Origin: Komagataeibacter melaceti
GTDB lineage: Bacteria > Pseudomonadota > Alphaproteobacteria > Acetobacterales > Acetobacteraceae
DNA: 64,000 bases
NCBI RefSeq assembly: GCF_003403295.1
Contig: NZ_QUWV01000149.1
Location: 1 to 64,000, forward strand
Direction of reading: 5' to 3'
Below, piece by piece: positions 25,440 to 33,876 of this stretch (position 1 is its first letter; every line of letters begins with the position of its first letter). A program made the translations under genes and the position numbers. Under the pieces are notes generated by a model. It was given only the letters and a program-made list of their open reading frames with translations. It was not told the DNA's origin and did no database searches.

Positions 25440-25874
25440 ATGCGATTGACCCTTCATACCGACTATGCGCTCAGGACATTGATGTACCTGGCCGTCCATA
25501 CGGATCGCCTGTCCTCGATCCGTGAAATCGCGACGGCATATGGCATTTCGGAAAACCACCTGATGAAGATCATCCATCGGCTTGCCCTGGGCGGTTTTAT
25601 TGAAACCATCCGCGGGCGCGGTGGCGGCATGCGCCTTGCCCGCCCTGCATCCGCAATCCGCATTGGCGATGTCGTGCGCCATACGGAGGAAGACATGGCG
25701 CTGGTCGGCTGCCTGCAATCGGGCGGCGCGAAGGATACGGCCCCCTGCCTGCTGGCCGATGCCTGCCGCCTGCGCGGCGCGCTGGGCGAGGCGCTGGGTT
25801 CCTTCATGACGGTGCTGGATGGCTACACGCTGGCGGATGTCGTTACATCCCACGAGCGCCAGCGCCTGGCCTGA
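25440..25874 (+). CDS. nsrR: Rrf2-family NO-sensing repressor NsrR
   Basis: 144 aa. N-terminal winged HTH (MRLTLHTDYALRTLMYLAV, SIREIATAYGISENHLMKIIHRLALGGFIETIRGRGGG). Three cysteines for the [Fe-S] cluster at 91, 103 and 109 (GCLQSG...APCLLADACRL); the first gap (11 residues) is wider than in well-studied NsrR/IscR proteins. The cluster reacts with NO and the protein then leaves DNA. The ATG at 25440 directly follows a GTG at 25437; no ribosome site is visible, consistent with a very short leader. It is divergent from hmp, with two matching operators between them, which settles the call within the Rrf2 family. Confidence 0.92.
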   Translation: MRLTLHTDYALRTLMYLAVHTDRLSSIREIATAYGISENHLMKIIHRLALGGFIETIRGRGGGMRLARPASAIRIGDVVRHTEEDMALVGCLQSGGAKDTAPCLLADACRLRGALGEALGSFMTVLDGYTLADVVTSHERQRLA

Positions 25875-26015
25875 ACACCGGCGCGCTACGCCCGCGGGGG
25901 CAATCATGCAATTTCCGGCCTGATCGCGCGGCTGTTTTCATGGGCCTGTGAGATATTGCTTACGAAGTGATTCCTGTCATCATCGTCCGGCATATTCAGG
26001 GGCTGGAGGTTTTCA

Positions 26016-26471
26016 ATGCTTACCCTCTCGGACGATTTCAGGAATTTCCTGATATCCAGTGAAAGTATTTCCGAATCCGAGCTGCACCTTTCAACCCGGA
26101 TTGTGGAAGATCTTGGTCTGGATGGGTATGATGCCCAGTGTCTCCTGGAGAACTATATCGACACTTTCCCCATAGATGTGGGGGACTTTGATTACTATCG
26201 ATATTTCCGCGACGAAACACCGTCTTTATTTATTTTTCTTATCATACCCATGCTGTTATTCATGCTGTTCCGGTTCCTGATCTGGCAATGCCTTCTGGGC
26301 AAGCCTGCCCCGAAGCGGAAAGATGTCGTGATGACACTGGCCATGCTGCAGCAGGCGATTGATGATGGCGTATGGAACTGCGCGCGCCTCGAATCCCTTG
26401 CCGGCACGCAAGTCTATCCCCCTCCCCCCAAAAAACCGGGATGGTTCGCGCGCCTGCGCAACAGGGCGTGA
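26016..26471 (+). CDS. DUF1493-like protein with membrane segment
   Basis: 151 aa. The N-terminal half has the DUF1493 pattern (STRIVEDLGLDGYDAQCLLENYIDTFPIDVGDFDYYRYF), which resembles an acyl-carrier-like fold without a proven role. It is followed by a hydrophobic stretch (FIFLIIPMLLFMLFRFLIW) and a soluble tail (KDVVMTLAMLQQAIDDGVW, then PPPPKKPGWFARLRNRA). The tail residues KDVVMTLAMLQQAIDDG also recur in DUF1493 proteins. The start is preceded by GGAGG (GCTGGAGG, 7-8 nt away). It sits alone between nsrR and nhaA, with base composition more A/T-rich than its neighbours, which may hint at a later acquisition. Confidence 0.7.
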   Translation: MLTLSDDFRNFLISSESISESELHLSTRIVEDLGLDGYDAQCLLENYIDTFPIDVGDFDYYRYFRDETPSLFIFLIIPMLLFMLFRFLIWQCLLGKPAPKRKDVVMTLAMLQQAIDDGVWNCARLESLAGTQVYPPPPKKPGWFARLRNRA

Positions 26472-26584
26472 CCCGACGGCACGGCCCATGATGATATGCG
26501 TCACGCGGCTGTGGCGCCGCAAACGCGCAATGGGCAGTAATGTCACGGCTTGCATGGATAACCTGCCTCATCCAACAAGGGTGA

Positions 26585-27784
26585 ATGACTGACACCCCTG
26601 CTCCGCCCGCCATGCGGGTCCGGCGTTTTCTGGGCTCCCCCGCGGGTGGGGCGTCCGTTCTCCTGCTGGCATCGCTGCTGGGGTTCGTGCTGGCGAACTC
26701 GCCATGGGCGGCGGGTTATGCCGCCCTGATTACAACACCCCTGCAATTTTCACTGCTGGGCGCACACGGGCCGGAGACGGTCGGCGCATGGGTTTCCGAC
26801 GGGCTCATGACGCTGTTTTTTCTGGTGGTCATCCTTGAAATAAAAAAAGAAATCGTCTCCGGCCATCTCTCCTCGCCACGGCGCATCGCGCTGCCGCTTA
26901 TCGGGGCGCTGGGCGGCATGATCGTGCCCGCGCTCACATATCTTCTGGTCACATATGGCCACCCGGAGGCCACGCGCGGCTGGGCCATTCCCGTTGCGAC
27001 CGATGCGGCGTTCACGCTACCGGTCATCCTTGCGCTCGGGCGTCACGTCTCGCCCGGCGCGCGGGCCTGGCTTATGGCGCTCGCCATTTTTGATGATGTG
27101 CTGGGCATTGCCGTCATCGCCCTGTTTTACGGGGATGCACTGTACTGGCCCGCGCTGGTCGGGGCCATGACCCTTGTGGTGGCACTGGTCGGGGCGAACC
27201 GGGCCGGGGTCAGGGCATTGTGGCCCTATGCCATGGGGTGCGTCATGCTGTGGGCCGCGCTGCTGGCGTCCGGCCTGCACCCCACCCTTGCCGGGGTCGT
27301 GACCGGGCTGTGCCTGCCTGCCACCACGCGCGCGCAGGATGGCGTGCGGGCAACCCCGCTCGACCGCGCGGCGGCCCTGCTTGCGCCCTTTGTCACATGG
27401 GTAGTGCTGCCGCTGTTCGGGTTCATGAACGTAGGCGTTTCCCTGGCGGGGCTCCATCCACGCATGATGCTGGGGGCCGTGCCGCTGGGCATCATGGCGG
27501 GGCTGCTGGTTGGCAAGCCCGTGGGCGTGTTCGGGGCGACGCTGCTGTCGGTCCGGCTGAAGGTCACCACCCTTCCGGCCGAAACGCCGGTGCGGATGCT
27601 GTTTGGCCTGTCGCTCCTGTGCGGGATCGGGTTCACGATCAGCCTGTTCATCGCGAACCTGTCCTTTGGTGGCGCAGCACTGGTTTCGGCCCGGCTGGGC
27701 ATCTTTGCCGGTTCCGTCATATCCGCGCTGGCGGGCTGGCTCTGGCTGCGTTTTTCACCGCAACCGCCAACGTCGCGCGCCTGA
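26585..27784 (+). CDS. nhaA: Na+/H+ antiporter NhaA
   Basis: 399 aa, 12 hydrophobic segments. The transport residues of E. coli NhaA are present: Asp140 (ATDAAFTLPVIL, equivalent to D133) and Asp170-Asp171 (AIFDDVLGI, equivalent to D163-D164). The AGGASVLLLASLLGFVLANSPW start and GIGFTISLFIANLSF are also family hallmarks. It exchanges Na+ for protons at the inner membrane. The ATG at 26585 has little ribosome-site sequence (AAGGGTGA). Two tiny membrane proteins follow on the same strand. Confidence 0.95.
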   Translation: MTDTPAPPAMRVRRFLGSPAGGASVLLLASLLGFVLANSPWAAGYAALITTPLQFSLLGAHGPETVGAWVSDGLMTLFFLVVILEIKKEIVSGHLSSPRRIALPLIGALGGMIVPALTYLLVTYGHPEATRGWAIPVATDAAFTLPVILALGRHVSPGARAWLMALAIFDDVLGIAVIALFYGDALYWPALVGAMTLVVALVGANRAGVRALWPYAMGCVMLWAALLASGLHPTLAGVVTGLCLPATTRAQDGVRATPLDRAAALLAPFVTWVVLPLFGFMNVGVSLAGLHPRMMLGAVPLGIMAGLLVGKPVGVFGATLLSVRLKVTTLPAETPVRMLFGLSLLCGIGFTISLFIANLSFGGAALVSARLGIFAGSVISALAGWLWLRFSPQPPTSRA

Positions 27785-27943
27785 AACACGGGGCTTTGCA
27801 CCCGCCCCTGCCCGCATTTGCCCGATACCGGATTTGTGATCCGTATTCCCGCCCCCGGCCCCATGGCAGGCCCCTTTTCAACCCGGGCTGCCATGCCTAC
27901 ATCCGCGCTATCGGCGGAATATTCCCCCGAAGTGGAGGTTGCC

Positions 27944-28051
27944 ATGGCTATGGGAACACAGTACCGCGCAAAACCGGACATGATGAGCTGGGTCGGGGCA
28001 GGCATTGTCCTGCTGACCCTTGTCCTGTGGCTGTCGTTCATCTTCATCTGA
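27944..28051 (+). CDS. Miniature single-span membrane protein (35 aa)
   Basis: Good ribosome site (GTGGAGG, 5-6 nt before the ATG). A 15-residue hydrophilic start (MAMGTQYRAKPDMMS) is followed by one membrane helix (WVGAGIVLLTLVLWLSFIFI) running to the C terminus. No known family. The start and size suit a small accessory subunit. It lies 160 nt after nhaA and 73 nt before another tiny membrane protein with an equally strong ribosome site, so the pair may be an operon. Confidence 0.6.
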   Translation: MAMGTQYRAKPDMMSWVGAGIVLLTLVLWLSFIFI

Positions 28052-28124
28052 AGCTGGACGCCCGCAGGCCACCATGCCTGACCCAATGTACGCCGCACGA
28101 AACATGCCCTGAGGGAGGCCAATA

Positions 28125-28262
28125 ATGTGGATGTACTTCCGGCGCCAGCCCGACAATGCTGGCACATCACAGGCAGGACGGTTGCAGAGATGGGACATTA
28201 TCGGTCCCGCGCTTCTGGCTGCCGCCTTCGCGCTTTCAACAGCACTCATCTTCTTCGGATAA
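28125..28262 (+). CDS. Miniature membrane protein (45 aa)
   Basis: Ribosome site GGGAGG 8 nt before the ATG. A basic hydrophilic start (MWMYFRRQPDNAGTSQ) precedes one C-terminal hydrophobic helix (IGPALLAAAFALSTALIFFG). Unknown function; same plan as the 35-aa protein just upstream. A 9-bp hairpin follows the stop. Confidence 0.58.
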   Translation: MWMYFRRQPDNAGTSQAGRLQRWDIIGPALLAAAFALSTALIFFG

Positions 28263-28276
28263 TGGATATCGGGGCC

Positions 28277-28303
28277 GGAAGCCCGGCATAGGATCGGGCT
28301 TCC
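28277..28303. terminator. Hairpin between tiny membrane protein and 57-aa gene
   Basis: GGAAGCCCG (28277-28285) pairs with CGGGCTTCC (28295-28303) around a 9-nt loop; no strong T-run. It lies between two convergent small genes. Confidence 0.5.
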
Positions 28304-28336
28304 ACCCCGGTTTCAGGAAACCATGCGAAACGCGGG

Positions 28337-28510
28337 TCAGGACGTTTCCGCCGCATTGCGGGCGACAACGGCATTGGCCTCACGGATGGCGCGGCCTTCA
28401 TCCCCGGTGCGTTCCAGGCAGTCATTGGCAACCTTTGCCCACAGCTCACACAGGCGCACCGTTGTCGCCTTGTGCGTGTGTCTGGGGGCGTCATCGGCAG
28501 TCCAGGGCAT
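28337..28510 (-). CDS. Small conserved-type hypothetical protein (57 aa)
   Basis: Reads MPWTADDAPRHTHKA, then VRLCELWAKVANDCLERTGDEGRAI, ending NAVVARNAAETS. The pattern (MPWxxxDAxRHTxKA, a WxxVANxxLxxTGDEGxAIRxANA core) is one I recall from many short bacterial proteins of unknown function, some near stress and ion genes. GGAG lies 10 nt upstream of the start. The alternative frames here have no such pattern. It precedes no gene on its strand and lies just downstream of crcB. Confidence 0.65.
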   Translation of the reverse strand: MPWTADDAPRHTHKATTVRLCELWAKVANDCLERTGDEGRAIREANAVVARNAAETS

Positions 28511-28587
28511 CCGGCTTGGTCTCCGGCAGGGGCAGAAGGGTTGTTACACGCATGTCCGCCAGTAACGGGAGGCGGAATGGGCGGTTC

Positions 28588-29001
28588 CTATACCGCGCCC
28601 TGATTGAGCCGCGCGGCCACCATGTACCCGGCGGCAACCGAAAGCATGCCCAGCACGACCGAAAGCCCGACATTGAGCATGGCCCGCCCCGGCGCACCAC
28701 CGCGCAGCAGGTCAAGTGTCTGCAACGTGAACGAGGAAAACGTGGTGTAGCCCCCGCATATGCCCACCATGAAAAACAGACGGCCCATATCCGAAACGGG
28801 GAACCGCCCCGCCGCCGTGGTCAGCGTGCCAAAAAACGCAATGGCGAATGATCCCGTCATGTTGATCGCAATCGTGCCCCAGGGCAGGTTCTGGCTCCAC
28901 CGCGCCATCCATATCCCGACCCAGTAACGACCCACCGTGCCCAGCGCGCCCCCCAGCGCGATCCACAGGGTCACGCGCAATCTTTCCAGATCCAAAACCA
29001 T
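28588..29001 (-). CDS. crcB: Fluoride channel CrcB/Fluc
   Basis: 137 aa, four membrane helices. Family blocks are ALGGALGTVGRYWVG, PWGTIAINMTGSFAIAFFGTL and GICGGYTTFSSFTLQT. It exports fluoride as a dual-topology dimer. I looked for a fluoride riboswitch upstream (29002-29038) and see no room for one; the ATG has AGGAGGA 6-7 nt upstream. Same strand as the Usp gene 37 nt upstream, so they may be co-transcribed. Confidence 0.93.
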   Translation of the reverse strand: MVLDLERLRVTLWIALGGALGTVGRYWVGIWMARWSQNLPWGTIAINMTGSFAIAFFGTLTTAAGRFPVSDMGRLFFMVGICGGYTTFSSFTLQTLDLLRGGAPGRAMLNVGLSVVLGMLSVAAGYMVAARLNQGAV

Positions 29002-29038
29002 CCTCCTTACCCGTTATCCATACCGCAGGCCCGTACCC

Positions 29039-29860
29039 TCAATGCTGCAGAAAGACGGGTATTTCCCCACATTCCAGAATGTCCTGCGTCACACTGCCCA
29101 CCAGGCGGTTGTACAGCGCGCCATGCGCGTATCCCCCCATGACCAGCAGGTCACACCCGCCCGCACGGCACTGGCTCAGGATGACCCTGCTCACGTTTTC
29201 CGGTGCGCCATCCGTTATGGGGGGCAGGTACCGCGCCTTTACCCCCGCCAGCAGGTCCGCCAGCACGGATGGCCTGTCCGCATCCGCCCGGATCACCGCC
29301 ACATCCCCCGCCGCGGCAAGAAGCGGGCGGGCGGACAGGACGGTACGGCGGCACGGCGCGCTATCCTTCCACGCCAGCACGACGTTATGCCCGACCGGAC
29401 GTGTCCAGCCGGGGGGCACGAACAGCACCGGACGCCCGGATTCAAAGATCGCGGCCTGCACCGCCCGGCGCTTCTGGTCACTGTCATGGGGCCGGGCGGT
29501 GCCCAGCACGATCAGGTCCGCCGCGCTGGCATGGGCCTGTATGATGTGGGCGACCGATATTTCCATATCCAGCCAGTTGACTTCCACATCACCCACCAGC
29601 CCATCGGCCCGGCTGCGCGCCAGCCAGTCACGGAAGCTGGCGTGCAGGCTGTCGGCCCATTGCTGCTGCGTGGCGCGTATCTGCGCACGCGTGCGGTCGG
29701 TGAGCATTTCCTCGGTTGGCAGGATCGTATCTTCGGGCGGTTCGCGCGCGGCCAGCACGTTGAGTGTCGTGCCCCCCGCCCGCCGGACCACATCCAGCGC
29801 GGCGGATAGCAGGTCGGGCGCATCACGTGGCAGGTCGGGAATGACAAGGGCGCTTTTCAT
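29039..29860 (-). CDS. Tandem-domain universal stress protein
   Basis: 273 aa made of two Usp domains. The first (1-~150) keeps only part of the nucleotide motif (DLIVLGTARPHDSD). The second has the ATP-binding pattern GGYAHGALYNRLVGSVTQDIL near the C terminus. Usp proteins respond to starvation, oxidants and uncouplers. It begins 5 nt after the SDR stop (29866) on the same strand, so SDR-usp-crcB may be one transcript. Confidence 0.88.
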   Translation of the reverse strand: MKSALVIPDLPRDAPDLLSAALDVVRRAGGTTLNVLAAREPPEDTILPTEEMLTDRTRAQIRATQQQWADSLHASFRDWLARSRADGLVGDVEVNWLDMEISVAHIIQAHASAADLIVLGTARPHDSDQKRRAVQAAIFESGRPVLFVPPGWTRPVGHNVVLAWKDSAPCRRTVLSARPLLAAAGDVAVIRADADRPSVLADLLAGVKARYLPPITDGAPENVSRVILSQCRAGGCDLLVMGGYAHGALYNRLVGSVTQDILECGEIPVFLQH

Positions 29861-29865
29861 GGCCG

Positions 29866-30654
29866 TCAGATCGTGCTCAGCACACCGCCATCAACGCGCA
29901 CCGATGCCCCTGTGGTGGCGGATGCCTGCGGGGATGACAGATAGACCACCATGTTGGCCACTTCCTCCACCGATGCCGCGCGGCGGATGATCGAGCTGGG
30001 CCGGTGCGTCATGACGAAGCCCGCAGCCACTTCCTCCATGGATTTGCCGGTTTTTTCCTGCTCGGGCCGGAGCATGTCTTCCAGCCCTTCGGACAGGGTC
30101 GGGCCGGGCAGCACGGAATTCACGGTCACGCCGGTCCCGGCCATCCGTTCCGCCAGCCCGCGCGCGATCGAGACCTGTGCCGTCTTGCTGAAGCCGTAAT
30201 GGATCATTTCCACCGGAATGTTGAACGCGGATTCAGAGGAGATGAACACGACACGCCCCCAGTCGCGTTCCTTCATGCCCGGCATGTACGCGCGCGACAG
30301 GCGCACGCCGGACATGACGTTGATCTCGAAAAACCGGGCCCATTCCTCATCCGGCGTTTCAAAAAAGTCCTTCTGCCCGTAAATGCCCAGGTTATTGATC
30401 AGGATGTCACATGACGGATGGGCCGCCACCAGTGCCGCGCATCCTTCCGCCGTGCCCAGGTCGCCCGTAAAGCCGACCGCACTGCCCGCGCCCACGCCGG
30501 ACAGCGCCTGCACGGCCTGATCCACCGCCGCCTGCCGCCGCCCGTTGACCACAACCAGCGCCCCGCAGGCGGCAAGCCCCTTGGCAATGGCAAGGCCGAT
30601 ACCACCTGTCGATCCCGTTACAATGGCTGTGCGACCGGTAAGATCAATCCGCAT
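29866..30654 (-). CDS. SDR-family oxidoreductase
   Basis: 262 aa. NAD(P) site TGSTGGIG near the N terminus, INNLG in place of NNAG, catalytic Ser in SSESAFN and YGFSK (Tyr-x3-Lys). Enoyl- or oxo-reductase-like in the classical SDR group, with C-terminal GASVRVDGG. Substrate unknown. The ATG at 30654 is chosen because GGGAGAA lies 4-6 nt upstream; a further-upstream start would add a non-conserved Cys-rich tail. It is followed 5 nt later by the Usp gene. Confidence 0.88.
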   Translation of the reverse strand: MRIDLTGRTAIVTGSTGGIGLAIAKGLAACGALVVVNGRRQAAVDQAVQALSGVGAGSAVGFTGDLGTAEGCAALVAAHPSCDILINNLGIYGQKDFFETPDEEWARFFEINVMSGVRLSRAYMPGMKERDWGRVVFISSESAFNIPVEMIHYGFSKTAQVSIARGLAERMAGTGVTVNSVLPGPTLSEGLEDMLRPEQEKTGKSMEEVAAGFVMTHRPSSIIRRAASVEEVANMVVYLSSPQASATTGASVRVDGGVLSTI

Positions 30655-30921
30655 GGTATTCTCCCGCAATGGATTAAGGCAGCGCGCATCGTACACAAAA
30701 TGTCCTGCTGAACAACACGCCAGCCTGCCCCACCCCAACAGCCCGGCACCATGGCGGTTGCAACGGATGGCATGCGGCAGGGCCTTACATGCGCGTATCC
30801 ATGCCGCCTGTGCGGGCTATGTGACGGCTGGCGGGATGATGTGTGCGTGGGTGAAAAACCGCGCCTGTTCCCGCCATATGGCCCCACCCGCCATGGCGGG
30901 TGCGCGGGTGGCGGTCAGCCT

Positions 30922-31680
30922 TCAGACAACATGCAGTTCCACGCCGTGCTCACGCAGCATGGCGCATATCCGCTCGGGGGGCTGGTGGTCGGTAAAAAAA
31001 CCGTGGATGTGCGAAATATGGCCCACGCGGCCCATGGGGCGGCGGCCAAACTTGGTCTGGTCGGCCACCAGATAGACACGGCGCGCGTTGCGCATCATGG
31101 CCTGTGTCACGCTGATCTCATCGGCATCGAAGTCAAGCAGCGTGCCGTCCTCCTCGATCCCGCTTACGCCGATCACCGCGAAATCGGTGCGGTACTGTTC
31201 AATGAAGGTGCTGGCGGTCGAGCCGGTAATGCCGCCATCGTAAAACCGCACCTGCCCGCCCGTGACAATCACCTGAAAATCCGTCTGCGCGGAAAGCGGG
31301 CTGGCCACGTGCAGGTTGTTGGTGATGACCCGCAGCGCCTTGTGCCGCCGCAGCGCCTTGGCAAAGGCTTCGGTTGTGGTGCCGATGCTGACGAACAGCG
31401 ATGAGTTGTCCGGCACATGCCGGGCGGCAAGCTGGCCGATGGCCTCCTTGGCGCGGCGGTTGAGAACCTGCCGCTCCGAATAGGCGATATTCTCGACCGA
31501 GGAGACAAGCCCCGCCCCCCCATGGTGGCGCGCGACCAGACCGCGCCGCGCCAGATGGTTCACATCACGGCGGATGGTCTGGACGGCCACGTTCAGCCGC
31601 TGGGCCAGTTCCTCGTTCGAGACATAGCCCTGCGTGCGTACCAAGGCCGTGATTTCCCGGTGGCGTTCTTCCGCTGACAC
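30922..31680 (-). CDS. glpR: DeoR-family repressor, GlpR type
   Basis: 252 aa. N-terminal HTH (REITALVRTQGYVSNEELAQRLNVAVQTIRRDVNHLARRGLVARHHGGA) matches GlpR closely, and the C-terminal DeoR sensor domain (SIGTTTEAFAKAL, VTGGQVRFYDGGITGS, GVSGIEEDGTLLDFD) binds phosphorylated sugar, here glycerol-3-phosphate. It is last in the glpD-glpK-glpX-fba-glpR run, 8 nt after fba. Two near-perfect GlpR operators occur in the glpD-glpF control region, which supports the call and autoregulation. Confidence 0.92.
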   Translation of the reverse strand: MSAEERHREITALVRTQGYVSNEELAQRLNVAVQTIRRDVNHLARRGLVARHHGGAGLVSSVENIAYSERQVLNRRAKEAIGQLAARHVPDNSSLFVSIGTTTEAFAKALRRHKALRVITNNLHVASPLSAQTDFQVIVTGGQVRFYDGGITGSTASTFIEQYRTDFAVIGVSGIEEDGTLLDFDADEISVTQAMMRNARRVYLVADQTKFGRRPMGRVGHISHIHGFFTDHQPPERICAMLREHGVELHVV

Positions 31681-31688
31681 GACGCCCC

Positions 31689-32801
31689 TTACTCCACGCC
31701 CACGGCCGCCACGCTGCGCCCGGTGGCCCCCAGATCGGCAAAAGCCTGCTCCAGCCGGGCCACGATGCCATTTTCACCCACGCGCAGCCATTTGCGCGGG
31801 TCATACAGCTTCTTGGTCGGTTTGCCGGTGGATGGGGAAATCTGGTGGCTGAACGCCTCCGCATGGTCATGGACATAGCGGCCAACGCTGCTGGCAAAGG
31901 CAAACTGGATGTCGGTATCAATATTCATCTTGAACACGCCATACGACACGGCCTCGGTAATCTTTTCCTGTTCGGAGCCGGAACCCCCGTGGAACACCAG
32001 CGCCAGCGGCCTGTCCCCGCGCCCGACGGCCCGCGCCACCACCGCCTGCGAGTTGCGCAGAATCTCGGGCCGCAGCTTCACGTTACCCGGCGCGTAAACC
32101 CCATGCACATTGCCAAAGGACGCGGCGATGGTGACAAAACCCAGCGGGGAAAGCGCCTGATAGGCTTTGAGCACGTCCTCGGGCTGGGTGTAGAGATGGG
32201 CGTTCTCCGCGCCATCATCCACGTCATGGCCAACGCCGTCTTCCTCGCCGCCCGTCACGCCCAGCTCGATCTCGAGGCCGATGCCAAGCGGGGCCATGCG
32301 GCGCAGGAAGCTGGCACATTCGGCAATGTTGTCATCCAGCGGCTCGGCCGAAAGGTCGATCATGTGCGATGAGAACAGCGGCCGCCCCGTTTCCTGCACG
32401 GCCTGCGCGCTGGCATCGACCAGCGCGGACACCCACGGCAGCAGCTTGCGGTCGGCATGGTCGGTATGCAGGATCACGCATACGCCGTATGCCGCCGCCA
32501 CCGTGTGGACATGACGCGCCGCCGCCACCGCGCCCAGCACGCGGGCCTGATCGGCGTCCTTCATCCCCTCGCCCGCGTAAAACCGCGCGCCACCGTTGGA
32601 AAGCTGGATGATGACATCCGCCCGGTTGCGGGCGGCGGCTTCCAGCACGGCGTTGATGCTGTCGGTGCCGACCACGTTGACGGCAGGCAGCGCGTAGCCG
32701 CCATCTCGGCAGGCCTCGACCAGGCGGCGGTAATCCGCCCCGGTCACCACACCGGGTTTCAGGGCCAGACGGGCGGAGGGGGGATGCGCGGTTTCGGTCA
32801 T
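31689..32801 (-). CDS. fba: Class II fructose-bisphosphate aldolase
   Basis: 370 aa, E. coli FbaA-like size. Zn ligand blocks are LHTDHADRKLLPW, SAEPLDDNIAEC, EIELGVTGGEEDG, ASFGNVHGVYAPGNV and FHGGSGSEQEKI, followed by the NIDTD motif. It condenses dihydroxyacetone phosphate with glyceraldehyde-3-phosphate. Placed in the glycerol operon between glpX and glpR, it lets GlpD's product go directly into hexose phosphates. AGGGAAA precedes the ATG. The neighbouring A/T-rich TATTATTGTTGTTATTG at 32821-32837 is unusual but carries no clear signal. Confidence 0.95.
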   Translation of the reverse strand: MTETAHPPSARLALKPGVVTGADYRRLVEACRDGGYALPAVNVVGTDSINAVLEAAARNRADVIIQLSNGGARFYAGEGMKDADQARVLGAVAAARHVHTVAAAYGVCVILHTDHADRKLLPWVSALVDASAQAVQETGRPLFSSHMIDLSAEPLDDNIAECASFLRRMAPLGIGLEIELGVTGGEEDGVGHDVDDGAENAHLYTQPEDVLKAYQALSPLGFVTIAASFGNVHGVYAPGNVKLRPEILRNSQAVVARAVGRGDRPLALVFHGGSGSEQEKITEAVSYGVFKMNIDTDIQFAFASSVGRYVHDHAEAFSHQISPSTGKPTKKLYDPRKWLRVGENGIVARLEQAFADLGATGRSVAAVGVE

Positions 32802-32853
32802 GTCGTTTCCCTATTGCTGTTTATTATTGTTGTTATTGCAACGGATGAAATGA

Positions 32854-33843
32854 TCACCAGGTCTTGATGTGGTAGTCGTGATGTCCCTCGACAAACCGGA
32901 TGGTGCCGGACTTGGAGCGCATGACCAGCGAATGCGTGACCGTACGCCCGCCAAAGGAGCGATGGACACCACGCAGCAGCGCGCCGCCCGTAACCCCGGT
33001 GGCGGAGAACAGGACATCGCCACGGGCCATGTCTTCCAGCGCCAGCTTGCGCGACGGGTCGGCGCCGGGGTTCATCTTGCGTGCCCGCGCAACCTGCTCG
33101 TCATCCTCGAACAGGAGGCGGCCCTGCATCTGCCCGGTCACGCAGCGCACGGCGGCAGCGGCGAGCACACCCTCCGGCGCGCCGCCGGAACCGGCGTAGA
33201 TGTCAATCTCGCTATCATCAAGGCAGGCGGCGATGGCGGCGGCCACGTCCCCATCGCTCAGCAGGGTCACGCGGGCACCGGCCTCACGCGTGCGGGCGAT
33301 CAGTTCCGCATGGCGCTCCCGGTCGAGCGTGCAGAGCATGAGGTCGGACACATCGCACTTCTTCGCCTTCGCCAGTGACTTGAGGTTGGCTTCGATGCTG
33401 TTGTCCAGGTCCACCACGCCCTCGGGCAGGAAGGGGCCGACCACGATCTTTTCCATGTAGATGTCGGGGGCGTGCAGGAAGTTGCCGCTTTCCGCCAGCG
33501 CCACCACGGTCAGGGCGTTGGGCAGGTTCTTGGCGCACAGGTTCGTGCCCTCCAGCGGGTCCACGGCAATGTCCATGCCGGGGCCGCCGGCACCCACCTT
33601 TTCCCCGATGAACAGCATCGGGGCCTCGTCCATCTCACCTTCGCCAATCACCACCGTGCCGTCGATCGCCACCGTGTCAAAGGCGCGTCGCATGGCCTCC
33701 ACCGCAGCGCCATCGGCTTCGTTCTTGAGGCCGCGCCCCGTCCATGCCGAAGCCGCGACCGCCGCCGCCTCGGTCACACGAACCAGTTCAAGGGCGAGAT
33801 TGCGGTCCGTAACCTGATAGGGGTTATACCGTGAGGAGGTCAT
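32854..33843 (-). CDS. glpX: Class II fructose-1,6-bisphosphatase GlpX
   Basis: 329 aa. Family blocks are RVTEAAAVAASAWTGRGLKNEADGAAVEAMR, VIGEGEMDEAPMLFIGE, DIAVDPLEGTNLCAKN, and IYAGSGGAPEGVLAAAA. It hydrolyses fructose-1,6-bisphosphate to fructose-6-phosphate, a committed step of gluconeogenesis. It sits between glpK (33-nt gap) and fba (52-nt gap). With aldolase it completes the route from glycerol to fructose-6-phosphate inside one operon. Confidence 0.95.
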   Translation of the reverse strand: MTSSRYNPYQVTDRNLALELVRVTEAAAVAASAWTGRGLKNEADGAAVEAMRRAFDTVAIDGTVVIGEGEMDEAPMLFIGEKVGAGGPGMDIAVDPLEGTNLCAKNLPNALTVVALAESGNFLHAPDIYMEKIVVGPFLPEGVVDLDNSIEANLKSLAKAKKCDVSDLMLCTLDRERHAELIARTREAGARVTLLSDGDVAAAIAACLDDSEIDIYAGSGGAPEGVLAAAAVRCVTGQMQGRLLFEDDEQVARARKMNPGADPSRKLALEDMARGDVLFSATGVTGGALLRGVHRSFGGRTVTHSLVMRSKSGTIRFVEGHHDYHIKTW

Positions 33844-33876
33844 GAAACACTCTTTTCCTGTTCTTGAATGCGAAGG

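Noticed and set aside
29002-29038. Possible fluoride riboswitch before crcB
   Set aside because: Only 37 nt separate crcB from the Usp stop, too little for the conserved riboswitch fold, and no recognisable core is visible.
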